From positions 1 to 39,819 of the forward strand of contig JAJDYL010000115.1 in NCBI GenBank assembly GCA_022825195.1: DNA of 39,819 nucleotides, given 5' to 3'. This DNA is from Alphaproteobacteria bacterium (GTDB lineage: Bacteria; Pseudomonadota; Alphaproteobacteria; Bin95). Under the pieces are notes generated by a model, which saw nothing but the letters and a program-made list of their open reading frames with translations, had not been told where the DNA came from and did not search any database. The translations under genes and the position numbers were made by a program. Shown one piece after another: positions 6,678 to 14,038 of the stretch. Position 1 is the stretch's first letter. Every line of letters starts with the position of its first letter.

Positions 6678-8362
6678 CCGCGACATTCGACGCCGTGCGC
6701 CATCAGGTGATGTGGAACCGGCTGCTTTCCGTGGTGGAGGAGCAGGCGCAGACGCTGGTGCGCACGGCCTTCTCGACCTCGGCGCGCGAGGCCGGCGACA
6801 TTTCCGCAGGCGTTTTCGACCTTTCCGGGCGGATGCTCGCCCAGGCGGTGACCGGCACGCCCGGCCATGTGAACTCGATGGCGCTCTCGGTGGAGCATTT
6901 CGTTGCGAAATTCCCGCCGGAGACCATGCGCGAGGGCGATGTCTTCATCACCAACGACCCGTGGAAGGGCACCGGCCACCTGAACGACTTCACCGTCGTC
7001 TCGCCGACCTTCCGCGACGGGCGCATCGTGGCGCTGTTCGCATCCACCAGCCATGTCGTCGATGTCGGCGGCCTCGGCCAGGGCCCCGATGCGCGCCAGG
7101 TCTATCAGGAGGGCCTGTTCGTGCCGCTCATGCCGTTCGCCGAGGAAGGGCGGGTGAACGAGTGGTTCCTGGAGATGGTGCGGGCCAATGTGCGCGAGCC
7201 CCGCATGGTGATCGGCGACCTCTATGCGCTCGCGGCCTGCAACGACACCGGCAGCGAGCGGCTGCTGGCGATGATGGACGAATACGGCCTCGAAGACCTT
7301 TCGGCGCTGGCGGAGTTCATCATTGACAGCAGCCGGCAGGCGATGGCCGATGCCATCCATGCCCTGCCGCAGGGAAGCTGGACCCATTCCATGACCATCG
7401 ACGGCTTCGACCGCGAGGTCGAGCTGGTCGCGCGGCTGACCGTGGCCGACGGCACGATCGAGGTCGATTTCGACGGCACCTCCGGGCTCTCCGACTTCGG
7501 CATCAACTGCCCGCTCTGCTACACCATCGCCTATACGAGCTTCGGCGTGAAATGCATCGTCGCGCCGGAGTTGCCGAACAATGCGGGCGCGCTCGACGCC
7601 GTCCGGGTGACGGCGCCCGAGAACTGCATCCTCAATCCGCCGCACCCCTGCGCCGTCTATGCGCGCTCCAATATCGGCCACATGCTGCCGGACATCGTGT
7701 TCGGCTGCCTCTACAAGGCGATCCCGGACCGGGTGCCGGCGGAAGGCTGCTCGGCGCTCTGGACGCTCCGGCTCGGCGCGGGGCAGGGGATCACGGCGCG
7801 CGCCGGCTCGCAGTCCACCCCCTTCCAGATCATGAGCTTCCATTCCGGCGGCGCGGGCGCCCGGCCCGGCCTCGACGGCCTCTCGGCGACGCCGTTCCCT
7901 TCGGGCGTGCGCAATGTGCCCGTCGAGGCGACCGAGGCGATCACCCCGCTCGTGTTCTGGAAGAAGGAGCTGCGCCCCGACAGCGGCGGCCCCGGCCGGA
8001 CGCGCGGCGGCCTCGGCCAGACCATCGAGGTCGAGAACCGCGAAGGCGCGCCGTTCGGCATTTACGCCACCTTCGAGCGCACCGTGCATGCGGCGCGCGG
8101 GCGGGGCGGCGGCGGCCCGGGCGCGCTCGGGCGCCTCAGCCTCGGTTCCGGCAAGAAGCTTCGCAACAAGGGTTTCCAGGTGGTCCCGGAGGGCGAACGG
8201 CTGGTCGTCGAGATGCCGGGCGGCGGCGGGCTGGGGGACCCGGCGGGGCGGGACCCGGCGGCCGTGGAGAAGGATGTGCGGCGCGGCCTGGTCAGCCCCG
8301 AAGCGGCCGGGCGCGACTACGGTTTCGAGGCGGACTCCAGCCGCACCTCGCCGAGCCGCTGA
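6674..8362 (+). CDS. hyuB: Hydantoinase B/oxoprolinase family protein
   Basis: This 562-residue protein is a complete HyuB subunit. It opens with the family pattern of an amphipathic helix, then AFSTSAREAGDISAGVFD. It carries FITNDPWKGTGHLNDF, the conserved metal-site region of HyuB, and ends with the glycine-rich PGGGGLGDP segment. It works with the HyuA subunit just upstream; its ATG overlaps the hyuA stop (ATGA) and has a strong Shine-Dalgarno (GGAGGGGGG). The pair lacks a third (gamma) subunit, which argues against acetone carboxylase and for hydantoin- or oxoproline-type hydrolysis, though the exact substrate is open. Its last 46 bases overlap the convergent DUF6476 gene. Confidence 0.93.
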   Translation: MTATFDAVRHQVMWNRLLSVVEEQAQTLVRTAFSTSAREAGDISAGVFDLSGRMLAQAVTGTPGHVNSMALSVEHFVAKFPPETMREGDVFITNDPWKGTGHLNDFTVVSPTFRDGRIVALFASTSHVVDVGGLGQGPDARQVYQEGLFVPLMPFAEEGRVNEWFLEMVRANVREPRMVIGDLYALAACNDTGSERLLAMMDEYGLEDLSALAEFIIDSSRQAMADAIHALPQGSWTHSMTIDGFDREVELVARLTVADGTIEVDFDGTSGLSDFGINCPLCYTIAYTSFGVKCIVAPELPNNAGALDAVRVTAPENCILNPPHPCAVYARSNIGHMLPDIVFGCLYKAIPDRVPAEGCSALWTLRLGAGQGITARAGSQSTPFQIMSFHSGGAGARPGLDGLSATPFPSGVRNVPVEATEAITPLVFWKKELRPDSGGPGRTRGGLGQTIEVENREGAPFGIYATFERTVHAARGRGGGGPGALGRLSLGSGKKLRNKGFQVVPEGERLVVEMPGGGGLGDPAGRDPAAVEKDVRRGLVSPEAAGRDYGFEADSSRTSPSR

Positions 8363-8616
8363 CCGGACCGCCGGTCGAAGGTCCAGAACAGCACCGCGCC
8401 GTCCCGCTCCAGGCGGACGACCAGCTCGTCGCCCGCAACGCGCCAGTCCTTCACTTCCGCGCCATCGGGAAGGCGCCAGCGGGCGTCCCCGCCCGGCGGC
8501 GGCGCCAGAGACCGGTTGACGATGGTGACCGCCACGACTGCGAAGCCGATGACGATCAGTATCCCCATGCCGATAACCAGGGCCTTGAGGCCGGTCAGCT
8601 GTTTTCCATTGCTCAT
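8317..8616 (-). CDS. Small single-pass membrane protein, DUF6476-like
   Basis: This 99-residue protein has one hydrophobic segment (about 11-33) after a short positively charged N-terminus, then an outside or periplasmic domain with WRLPDGAEV and an LFWTFDRRSG strand pattern. It resembles a small alphaproteobacterial family I know as DUF6476, of unknown function. The ATG at 8616 is chosen because the family starts just before the membrane helix; an upstream extension in the same frame exists but looks like non-coding DNA. Its 3' end overlaps hyuB on the other strand by 46 bp. It is divergent from the pseudouridine synthase gene with 57 bp between them. Confidence 0.75.
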   Translation of the reverse strand: MSNGKQLTGLKALVIGMGILIVIGFAVVAVTIVNRSLAPPPGGDARWRLPDGAEVKDWRVAGDELVVRLERDGAVLFWTFDRRSGQRLGEVRLESASKP

Positions 8617-8673
8617 CTGCGCCGCGGATTTGCCATAGTTGCGCACGAGAGTCATCGCCATGGGAGCGATTCC

Positions 8674-9600
8674 GTGATCGGGAGCGGGGAAGGCGCGGTC
8701 TTCGAAGCCGTTGCGCCGCCGGAAGCGGACGGCGAGCGGCTGGACCGGGTGCTGGCGCGCGCGATCCCGGAACTCTCGCGCTCCCGCATCCAGGCCCTGA
8801 TTGCCGAAGGGCGGGTGACGCCCGCGGCCCGCAGGGCGGTCGCCGGGCAGACCTACCGGGTGAGCGTGCCGCCGGCGCGCCCGGCCGAACCGGAACCCGA
8901 GGCCATTCCGCTGGCGGTGGTGCACGAGGATGCGCATCTGGTGGTCGTGGACAAGCCGGCGGGCATGGTGGTGCATCCCGCGCCCGGCCATGCCGGCGGC
9001 ACGCTGGTGAACGCGCTGCTGAACCATTGCGGAGCGGACCTTTCGGGCATTGGCGGCGTCGCCCGGCCGGGCATCGTCCACAGGCTCGACAAGGACACCT
9101 CCGGCCTGATCGTGGCCGCCAAGACGGAAGCCGCGCATGCGGGATTGCGCGCCCTGTTCGAGGCACACGACATCGACCGCGGCTACCTGGCGCTGGCGCA
9201 GGGCCTGCCGTCGCCGGCCGCCGGGCGGATCGAGGGGCCCATCGGCCGCGACCCGCGCCATCGCAAGCGCATGGCGGTCGTCGAGCGGGGCCGCGCGGCC
9301 GTTACGCATTACCGGGTCGACAAGGCGTTCGGTACGCGCGCGTCCTGCATCGCCTGCCGGCTGGAGACCGGGCGGACGCACCAGGTCCGGGTGCATCTGG
9401 CCCATATCGGCCACGCGGTAATCGGAGACCCGCTCTACGGCGGGCGGCGGCGCGGGCTGCCGGCCTTTCCGCGCCAGGCGCTGCATGCCGCCCGGCTGGG
9501 CTTCCGCCACCCTGCAACGGGCGGGAAAATGCTGTTCGAGCGCCCGCCCCCGGCGGATTTTCGTGAACTCTCGGTAATGTTGGAAGACTTGAATTTCTGA
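8674..9600 (+). CDS. rluD: RluA/RluD family 23S rRNA pseudouridine synthase
   Basis: This 308-residue enzyme has an N-terminal S4 RNA-binding domain (about 20-65) and a pseudouridine synthase domain with HRLDKDTSGL, giving catalytic Asp139, the same number as in E. coli RluD. The segment GRIEGPIGRDPRHRKRMAV is typical of the RluD group that modifies helix 69 of 23S rRNA (U1911, 1915 and 1917), so that is the likely target. The GTG at 8674 is preferred: GGGAG sits seven bases upstream, and earlier in-frame codons run through DNA of the divergent neighbour. The 3' end contains the probable rpoH promoter. Confidence 0.9.
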   Translation: MIGSGEGAVFEAVAPPEADGERLDRVLARAIPELSRSRIQALIAEGRVTPAARRAVAGQTYRVSVPPARPAEPEPEAIPLAVVHEDAHLVVVDKPAGMVVHPAPGHAGGTLVNALLNHCGADLSGIGGVARPGIVHRLDKDTSGLIVAAKTEAAHAGLRALFEAHDIDRGYLALAQGLPSPAAGRIEGPIGRDPRHRKRMAVVERGRAAVTHYRVDKAFGTRASCIACRLETGRTHQVRVHLAHIGHAVIGDPLYGGRRRGLPAFPRQALHAARLGFRHPATGGKMLFERPPPADFRELSVMLEDLNF

Positions 9601-9616
9601 CAGTTATCCGTATGTT
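9588..9616 (+). promoter_or_regulatory. Probable rpoH promoter, sigma-32-like and sigma-70-like
   Basis: CTTG (9588-9591), 17 bases, then CGTATGT (9609-9615) closely fits the alphaproteobacterial heat-shock consensus CTTG-N17/18-CYTATNT, with one mismatch. The same DNA also reads as a housekeeping promoter: TTGAAT (9589-9594), 16 bases, TATGTT (9611-9616). Transcription would start near 9622, about 20 bases before the rpoH ATG. The site overlaps the last codons of the pseudouridine synthase gene. Sites of this kind allow rpoH to drive itself. Confidence 0.55.
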
Positions 9617-9642
9617 TTAAGGGAATAGAGAGGGCTTTGACC

Positions 9643-10581
9643 ATGGCCGAAAATATCGTTGCCGGCCGCAATATCCCGGTGCTGAGCGGGGAGAGCAATC
9701 TTGCCCGTTACCTGCATGAGATCCGCCAGTTCCCGATGCTGGAAAAGGACGAGGAATACATGCTGGCGAAGCGCTGGGTCGAGCATCAGGACGTGGACGC
9801 GGCGCACCGGCTGGTGACCAGCCATCTGCGCCTGGTCGCGCGCATCGCGATGGGCTACCGCGGTTACGGCCTGCCGGTGAACGAACTGATCTCCGAAGGC
9901 AATGTCGGCATGATGCAGGCGGTCAAGCGCTTCGATCCCGAAAAGGGCTTCCGTCTGGCGACCTATGCGATGTGGTGGATCAGGGCCTCCATCCAGGAAT
10001 ACATTCTGCACTCCTGGTCGCTGGTGAAGATCGGCACGACGGCGGCGCAGAAGAAGCTGTTCTTCAATCTCCGCCGCCTGAAGCACCGCCTCCAGGCCAT
10101 CGACGACGGCGACCTGTCGCCCGAGCATGTCACCTGGATCGCCGACGAGCTCAAGGTGTCCGAGGACGAGGTCGTGCAGATGAACCGCCGGCTCGGCGCG
10201 CCGGACCGCTCGCTCAACGCGCCGCTGCGCATCGAGGGCGAGGGCGAATGGCAGGACTGGCTGGCCGACGAAAGCGAGAGCCAGGAGACGCTTTACGGCG
10301 AGCGCGAGGAACTGGACCGCCGCCGCCGGATGCTCGCCGGCGCCATGGAAGCGCTCAATGATCGCGAGCGGCGCATCCTGCACGAACGCCGCCTGCGCGA
10401 GGACCCGGCCACGCTCGAGGATCTGAGCCGCGAATTCGGCGTGAGCCGCGAACGCATCCGCCAGATCGAGGTGCGGGCGTTCGAGAAATTGCAGCGCGCG
10501 GTCCGCGAGGCGGTCGTGCAGGACCGGCTGCTGGCCGAGCGGGCGATAGACGCAGGCGCGGGCGCCGCCGCAGGGGCGTAA
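9643..10581 (+). CDS. rpoH: RNA polymerase sigma-32 factor RpoH
   Basis: This 312-residue sigma factor directs RNA polymerase to heat-shock promoters. It has region 2 with the -10 recognition segment around EKGFRLATYAMWWIRASIQEY (100-120), the RpoH box (AQKKLFFNLRRL, about 135-146) that marks RpoH and is involved in core binding, and a region 4 helix-turn-helix with FGVSRERIRQIEVRAFEKL. The ATG at 9643 has GAGAGGG at a good distance; a TTG two codons earlier is less likely. It follows the pseudouridine synthase gene by 42 bp and has its own promoter. The C-terminal tail is alanine-rich. It ends 14 bases from the convergent carbonic anhydrase gene. Confidence 0.96.
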   Translation: MAENIVAGRNIPVLSGESNLARYLHEIRQFPMLEKDEEYMLAKRWVEHQDVDAAHRLVTSHLRLVARIAMGYRGYGLPVNELISEGNVGMMQAVKRFDPEKGFRLATYAMWWIRASIQEYILHSWSLVKIGTTAAQKKLFFNLRRLKHRLQAIDDGDLSPEHVTWIADELKVSEDEVVQMNRRLGAPDRSLNAPLRIEGEGEWQDWLADESESQETLYGEREELDRRRRMLAGAMEALNDRERRILHERRLREDPATLEDLSREFGVSRERIRQIEVRAFEKLQRAVREAVVQDRLLAERAIDAGAGAAAGA

Positions 10582-10595
10582 GCGCCGCCGCGGCT

Positions 10596-11234
10596 CTACC
10601 CCGCCCTGGAGAAATCTCCGGTCTCCGGGTCCATCGTCCAGAGTTCGCCCTCCGCGATGTCGAACCAGGCGCCGTGCAGGCCGAGGCGGCCGCGCTCCTC
10701 CAGCACGGACACGCGGGGGAAGGTGCGCAGATTCGCGATCGACCGGCGGATCGACGCGCGTTCGAGGGCGGTCTGCCGTTCCGCGCCGGTCAGCGTCCCG
10801 TCGCCGACCATGGCGTCGGCGGCGGTCGCCACCGGCTTCATCCATCTGCCGATGAAATCGTCGGGGGAAAGCGGCTCCGATCCGGGGTTGAGCGCGGCGC
10901 GGATGCCCCCGCAGCCGCCGTGGCCGAGCACGACGATATGCCGGACTTCGAGGCCCTGCACGGCGAATTCGAGCGCGGCTGCGGTCGCGTCGCGAGCGCC
11001 GCCCGGCTCGTACGGCAGCACCAGGTTGGCGACATTGCGGACCGTGAAAATCGCGCCCGGCGCGGCATCGAAGACCGTCTCCGGCGCCGCCCGCGAATCG
11101 CTGCAGCCGATGACCATGGCCTCCGGCGCCTGTCCCTCCTCGGCAAGCACCCGGTAGCGGGCGCGATCGCGGGCATAGCGCCCGCGCCTGAAGGAACGGT
11201 AGCCGGCGAGAAGCGGTTCCGGAAAACGGGTCAC
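10596..11234 (-). CDS. Beta-class carbonic anhydrase
   Basis: This enzyme of 212 residues interconverts CO2 and bicarbonate with a zinc ion. Zinc ligands are visible as Cys44 in CSDSR, with the Asp46-Arg48 dyad, and His105 and Cys108 in HGGCGG. The GTG at 11234 is chosen because GGAG lies nine bases upstream and the resulting length matches the usual 210-220 residues; a longer form back to 11366 would add an Arg/Ser-rich stretch with no family match. There is no signal peptide, so it acts in the cytoplasm. It is convergent with rpoH and divergent from the DJ-1-like gene. Confidence 0.93.
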   Translation of the reverse strand: MTRFPEPLLAGYRSFRRGRYARDRARYRVLAEEGQAPEAMVIGCSDSRAAPETVFDAAPGAIFTVRNVANLVLPYEPGGARDATAAALEFAVQGLEVRHIVVLGHGGCGGIRAALNPGSEPLSPDDFIGRWMKPVATAADAMVGDGTLTGAERQTALERASIRRSIANLRTFPRVSVLEERGRLGLHGAWFDIAEGELWTMDPETGDFSRAG

Positions 11235-11359
11235 GGCAAGAAACTCCAGGGCGCGTTTCCCGCCGGGCCGCCCCCGGCTCCGGGACCGGCTTGAAGCGGG
11301 TGCAGGACGCTCCATATCGCCTGCGAACCACACCGGCAACCATCGGGCCCGAGACCGCC

Positions 11360-12046
11360 ATGCCATTCCAGACCGGCCTTCTGCTATTCCCCAACCTCAC
11401 CCAGCTCGACATGACGGGCCCCTACGAGGTCTTCACCAAGTTCCCGGATTCCGAGGTCCATCTCCTCTGGAAGACCCTCGACCCGGTAACGGCCGCCGGC
11501 GGCATGCAGCTGCTGCCGAGCAAGACATTCGCCGACTGCCCGCAGCTCGACCTCGTCTGCGTGCCGGGCGGCGCGGGCATGAACGCGCTGCTCAACGACG
11601 AGGAGGTGCTGGACTTCCTGCGCCGCCAGGCCTCGGGCGCGCGCTACGTCACCTCCGTGTGCACGGGATCGCTGGTGCTGGGCGCGGCGGGGCTGCTCCG
11701 GGGCAGGCGGGCGACGACGCACTGGATGTCCCTGCCGATGCTGGCCGCCTTCGGCTGCGAGCCGGTGGCCGAGCGCGTGGTCGTGGACGGCAATGTGATT
11801 ACCGGCGGCGGGGTGACGGCCGGGATCGATTTCGCGCTGACCGTGGCGGGGGAACTGCTGGGCGCCGAAGCCGCGGAGCGGATCCAGCTCGGCATGGAAT
11901 ACGACCCGCACCCGCCCTTCGACGCCGGCAGTCCCGACCGGGCCGGCGCCGCCGTGGTCGAAGCGGTGAGCGCGGCAGCCGCGGCGCGGCAGACCGAGCG
12001 CGAAGTCGAAATCGAGCGCGCGACGGCCCGGCTCGCCGCCGGCTGA
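11360..12046 (+). CDS. DJ-1/PfpI family protein, isonitrile hydratase-like
   Basis: This 228-residue cytoplasmic protein has the DJ-1/PfpI fold with nucleophile Cys101 in the elbow SVCTGSLVLGAAGLL, followed by the ATTHW motif. Length and cysteine position match what I recall for Pseudomonas isonitrile hydratase (InhA), which hydrates isonitriles to N-substituted formamides. Related AraC-type N-terminal domains share this pattern, but no DNA-binding domain is present here. ATG 11360 is preferred over an upstream frame because the family starts just before the first strand. A possible promoter is TTGAAG (11291-11296), 16 bases, CATATC (11313-11318). The real substrate is uncertain. Confidence 0.88.
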   Translation: MPFQTGLLLFPNLTQLDMTGPYEVFTKFPDSEVHLLWKTLDPVTAAGGMQLLPSKTFADCPQLDLVCVPGGAGMNALLNDEEVLDFLRRQASGARYVTSVCTGSLVLGAAGLLRGRRATTHWMSLPMLAAFGCEPVAERVVVDGNVITGGGVTAGIDFALTVAGELLGAEAAERIQLGMEYDPHPPFDAGSPDRAGAAVVEAVSAAAAARQTEREVEIERATARLAAG

Positions 12047-12051
12047 CCGTC

Positions 12052-12927
12052 CTACTCGCGGATCCAGCCGGGGCCCCAGAGATTGAGCGTACGCTCTTCC
12101 GCCGGCCAGAGGCGGGGCGCCATTTCGCGCGGCATGCGCTCGATCTCCGCCGAAAGCTCGACCGGGTCGCCGTGCGGGTCCCGGATCATGAAGAACAGAT
12201 TGTTGCCGGGGCCGTGGCGGCCCGGGCCCCACCAGATCTTCACCTCGTTGTTGGCCAGATGGTCGGCCCAGTCGCGGATATCGGTCCAGCCGCCGGTCTC
12301 GTAGGCGTGGTGGTCGGCCCTGGTTTCCGAGGCGGCGAAGACGGCGAAGCTGTGGTGCTCCTCGTCCGAGCGGTAGAACGCCACCCGGCGCGAGTCGGGG
12401 TCGTCCATGTCCGCCAGCACATAGTCGGAGGGGGCGAAGCCGAGCACCTCCTCGTACCAGCGCATCATGCCGTCGAGATTCCGGCTCGCGACCACGACAT
12501 GCTGCAGGCGGGCGGCGAAGCTGCGGCCCGGCACGCCGTTGACCGTGCGGACCGCGGGCAGGTCGGATCGCGGCAGGCCGAACACGGAGAGCCAGCCGTC
12601 CGGGTCGCGCACCGCGACCGCGTCGGTGTCGAACACGGCCGAGGGCGAGGGCTCCATGTTGATCCCCTGTCCTGCGATGAAGGCGCGCACGGCGTCGAGC
12701 TGCGCCCGGTCCCGGAGCCGGAAGCCGTGATAGGGCCGCGCGCCCGGCGTGCCTTCGCCGACCACGAGGCGCCGGCCTGGGCCCTGCAGCAGCCGGCTGC
12801 CGTCCGGCAATTCGAAGCTGTCGAAGCCGAGGAGACGGGCGTAGAAGCCGGCGAGCCCGGCCGGGTCGTCGCTGTCGAGGCGCAGATGGTCCAGGGGCGC
12901 GGGCCAGATCGGCGACTCTGCAGGCAT
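12052..12927 (-). CDS. VOC family extradiol-type dioxygenase
   Basis: This 291-residue protein is made of two vicinal-oxygen-chelate modules. The first begins near residue 12 (LDHLRLDSDDPAGLAGFY) and the second near 145 (LQHVVVASRNLDGMMRWY). The second module carries the likely Fe/Mn ligands: His in LQHVVV, His in DHHAYE and Glu in PVELSAEIE, as in catechol 2,3-dioxygenases. Such enzymes cleave catechol-like rings next to the hydroxyls. GGGAGG precedes the ATG at 12927. It is divergent from the 2-oxoglutarate oxygenase gene (85 bp apart) and convergent with the DJ-1-like gene. No other aromatic-ring catabolic genes sit beside it, so the substrate is open. Confidence 0.88.
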   Translation of the reverse strand: MPAESPIWPAPLDHLRLDSDDPAGLAGFYARLLGFDSFELPDGSRLLQGPGRRLVVGEGTPGARPYHGFRLRDRAQLDAVRAFIAGQGINMEPSPSAVFDTDAVAVRDPDGWLSVFGLPRSDLPAVRTVNGVPGRSFAARLQHVVVASRNLDGMMRWYEEVLGFAPSDYVLADMDDPDSRRVAFYRSDEEHHSFAVFAASETRADHHAYETGGWTDIRDWADHLANNEVKIWWGPGRHGPGNNLFFMIRDPHGDPVELSAEIERMPREMAPRLWPAEERTLNLWGPGWIRE

Positions 12928-13012
12928 CGGACTGCCTCCCTTTCTTGCCATCGGGCGCCGGGAGGGGGAATATGGCGCCGATTTCGCTGACGGTCCGGGA
13001 GCATAGGCGAAG

Positions 13013-13996
13013 ATGGGCACGGCACCTATTCCGATTATCGATATCGGCCCGGTTCTCCGGGGCGAACCGGGGGGGCCGGAACGGGCGGCGGCCGAGCTTT
13101 CCGACGCCTGCCGCAATGTCGGTTTCTACTATTTGCGGGGCCACGGGGTACCCCGGGCCCTGGTCGATGCGGTCTTCGCCGAGGCCCGGCGTTTCCACGC
13201 CCGGCCGCTCGAAGCCAAGCTCGACCTCAGGGCGGACGCCAACAATGTCGGCTACATGCCCTATGGCGGCAGCGTCTCGCGCGCATCCCGCATCTATCAC
13301 GGCGACCGGCCGAACCGGAACGAGGCCTTCTTCCTGAAGCGCGACCTGCCGCCGGACCATCCCGACGTGGTGGCGGGCAAGCGCTTCCGCCCGCTGAACC
13401 GGTGGCCGGACGAGGCGGCGCTGCCGGGCTTCCGCGCAACCGTGCTCGATTATGCGGAGGCGATGGAGCGGGTGGCGATGCAGCTCGTGCCGCTCTACGC
13501 CCGCGCGCTCGACCTCGCTCCGGACCATTTCGACGAGGCCTTCGACGACCCGCAATTCACGCTGAGGCTCACGCGCTACGCGGCGCATGAGCATTTCGAC
13601 GAGGACGAGTTCAGCCTGGCGCCGCACACCGACAGCTCCTTCATGACGCTGCTGGCGACGACCGATGTGCCCGGGCTCTCCATCCGGCTGCCCTCGGGCG
13701 AATGGGTGGACGCCCCTGCGGAGCCGGACTGCTTCATCGTCAATATCGGCGATCTGGGCCACCGCTGGACCAACGGGCGCTTCCTCTCGACGCCGCACCG
13801 GGTCCTCAACCGGTCCGGCCGCGAACGCTACGCCGTCCCGTTCTTCTTCGACTGCAATATCGATTACGAAATGGCCTGCCTGCCGACCTGCTGCGGCCCC
13901 GACGATCCTCCAAAATTCCCGCCGACGACCTATATGGACTACATGCTCTGGTTCACCGGCGTGAACTATGCCCATGCGCGCGAAAACGCCGCCTGA
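13013..13996 (+). CDS. Isopenicillin N synthase family Fe(II)/2-oxoglutarate oxygenase
   Basis: This 327-residue protein belongs to the plant-type 2OG-Fe(II) oxygenases. It has the conserved N-terminal DIOX_N segment (IPIIDIGPVL, about 6-15; GFYYLRGHGV, 37-46). The iron triad is His205 and Asp207 (PHTDSSF) and His262 (STPHRV), and Arg272 (ERYAV) sits where the 2-oxoglutarate carboxylate binds. Bacterial members oxidise amino acids, purines or small secondary metabolites; true penicillin synthesis is unlikely here. It is divergent from the VOC dioxygenase and followed 42 bp later by the Deg protease. Confidence 0.92.
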   Translation: MGTAPIPIIDIGPVLRGEPGGPERAAAELSDACRNVGFYYLRGHGVPRALVDAVFAEARRFHARPLEAKLDLRADANNVGYMPYGGSVSRASRIYHGDRPNRNEAFFLKRDLPPDHPDVVAGKRFRPLNRWPDEAALPGFRATVLDYAEAMERVAMQLVPLYARALDLAPDHFDEAFDDPQFTLRLTRYAAHEHFDEDEFSLAPHTDSSFMTLLATTDVPGLSIRLPSGEWVDAPAEPDCFIVNIGDLGHRWTNGRFLSTPHRVLNRSGRERYAVPFFFDCNIDYEMACLPTCCGPDDPPKFPPTTYMDYMLWFTGVNYAHARENAA

Positions 13997-14038
13997 GCCG
14001 GGGCCGCCAGCCCGAACGGAGGACAAGGGTCCAACGCC

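Noticed and set aside
4566..6686. 706-codon minus-strand open frame opposite hyuA
   Set aside because: Mirror of HyuA codon use; composition is not protein-like.
6488..9166. 892-codon minus-strand open frame opposite hyuB and the pseudouridine synthase gene
   Set aside because: Arg/Ala/Pro-rich shadow of two real genes with no recognisable motif.
9637..9642. TTG start of rpoH two codons upstream
   Set aside because: The ATG at 9643 is better spaced from GAGAGGG and is the stronger start codon.
13013..13996. True isopenicillin N synthase and a beta-lactam cluster
   Set aside because: Only the general oxygenase fold is shared; there is no ACV synthetase or other beta-lactam gene nearby.
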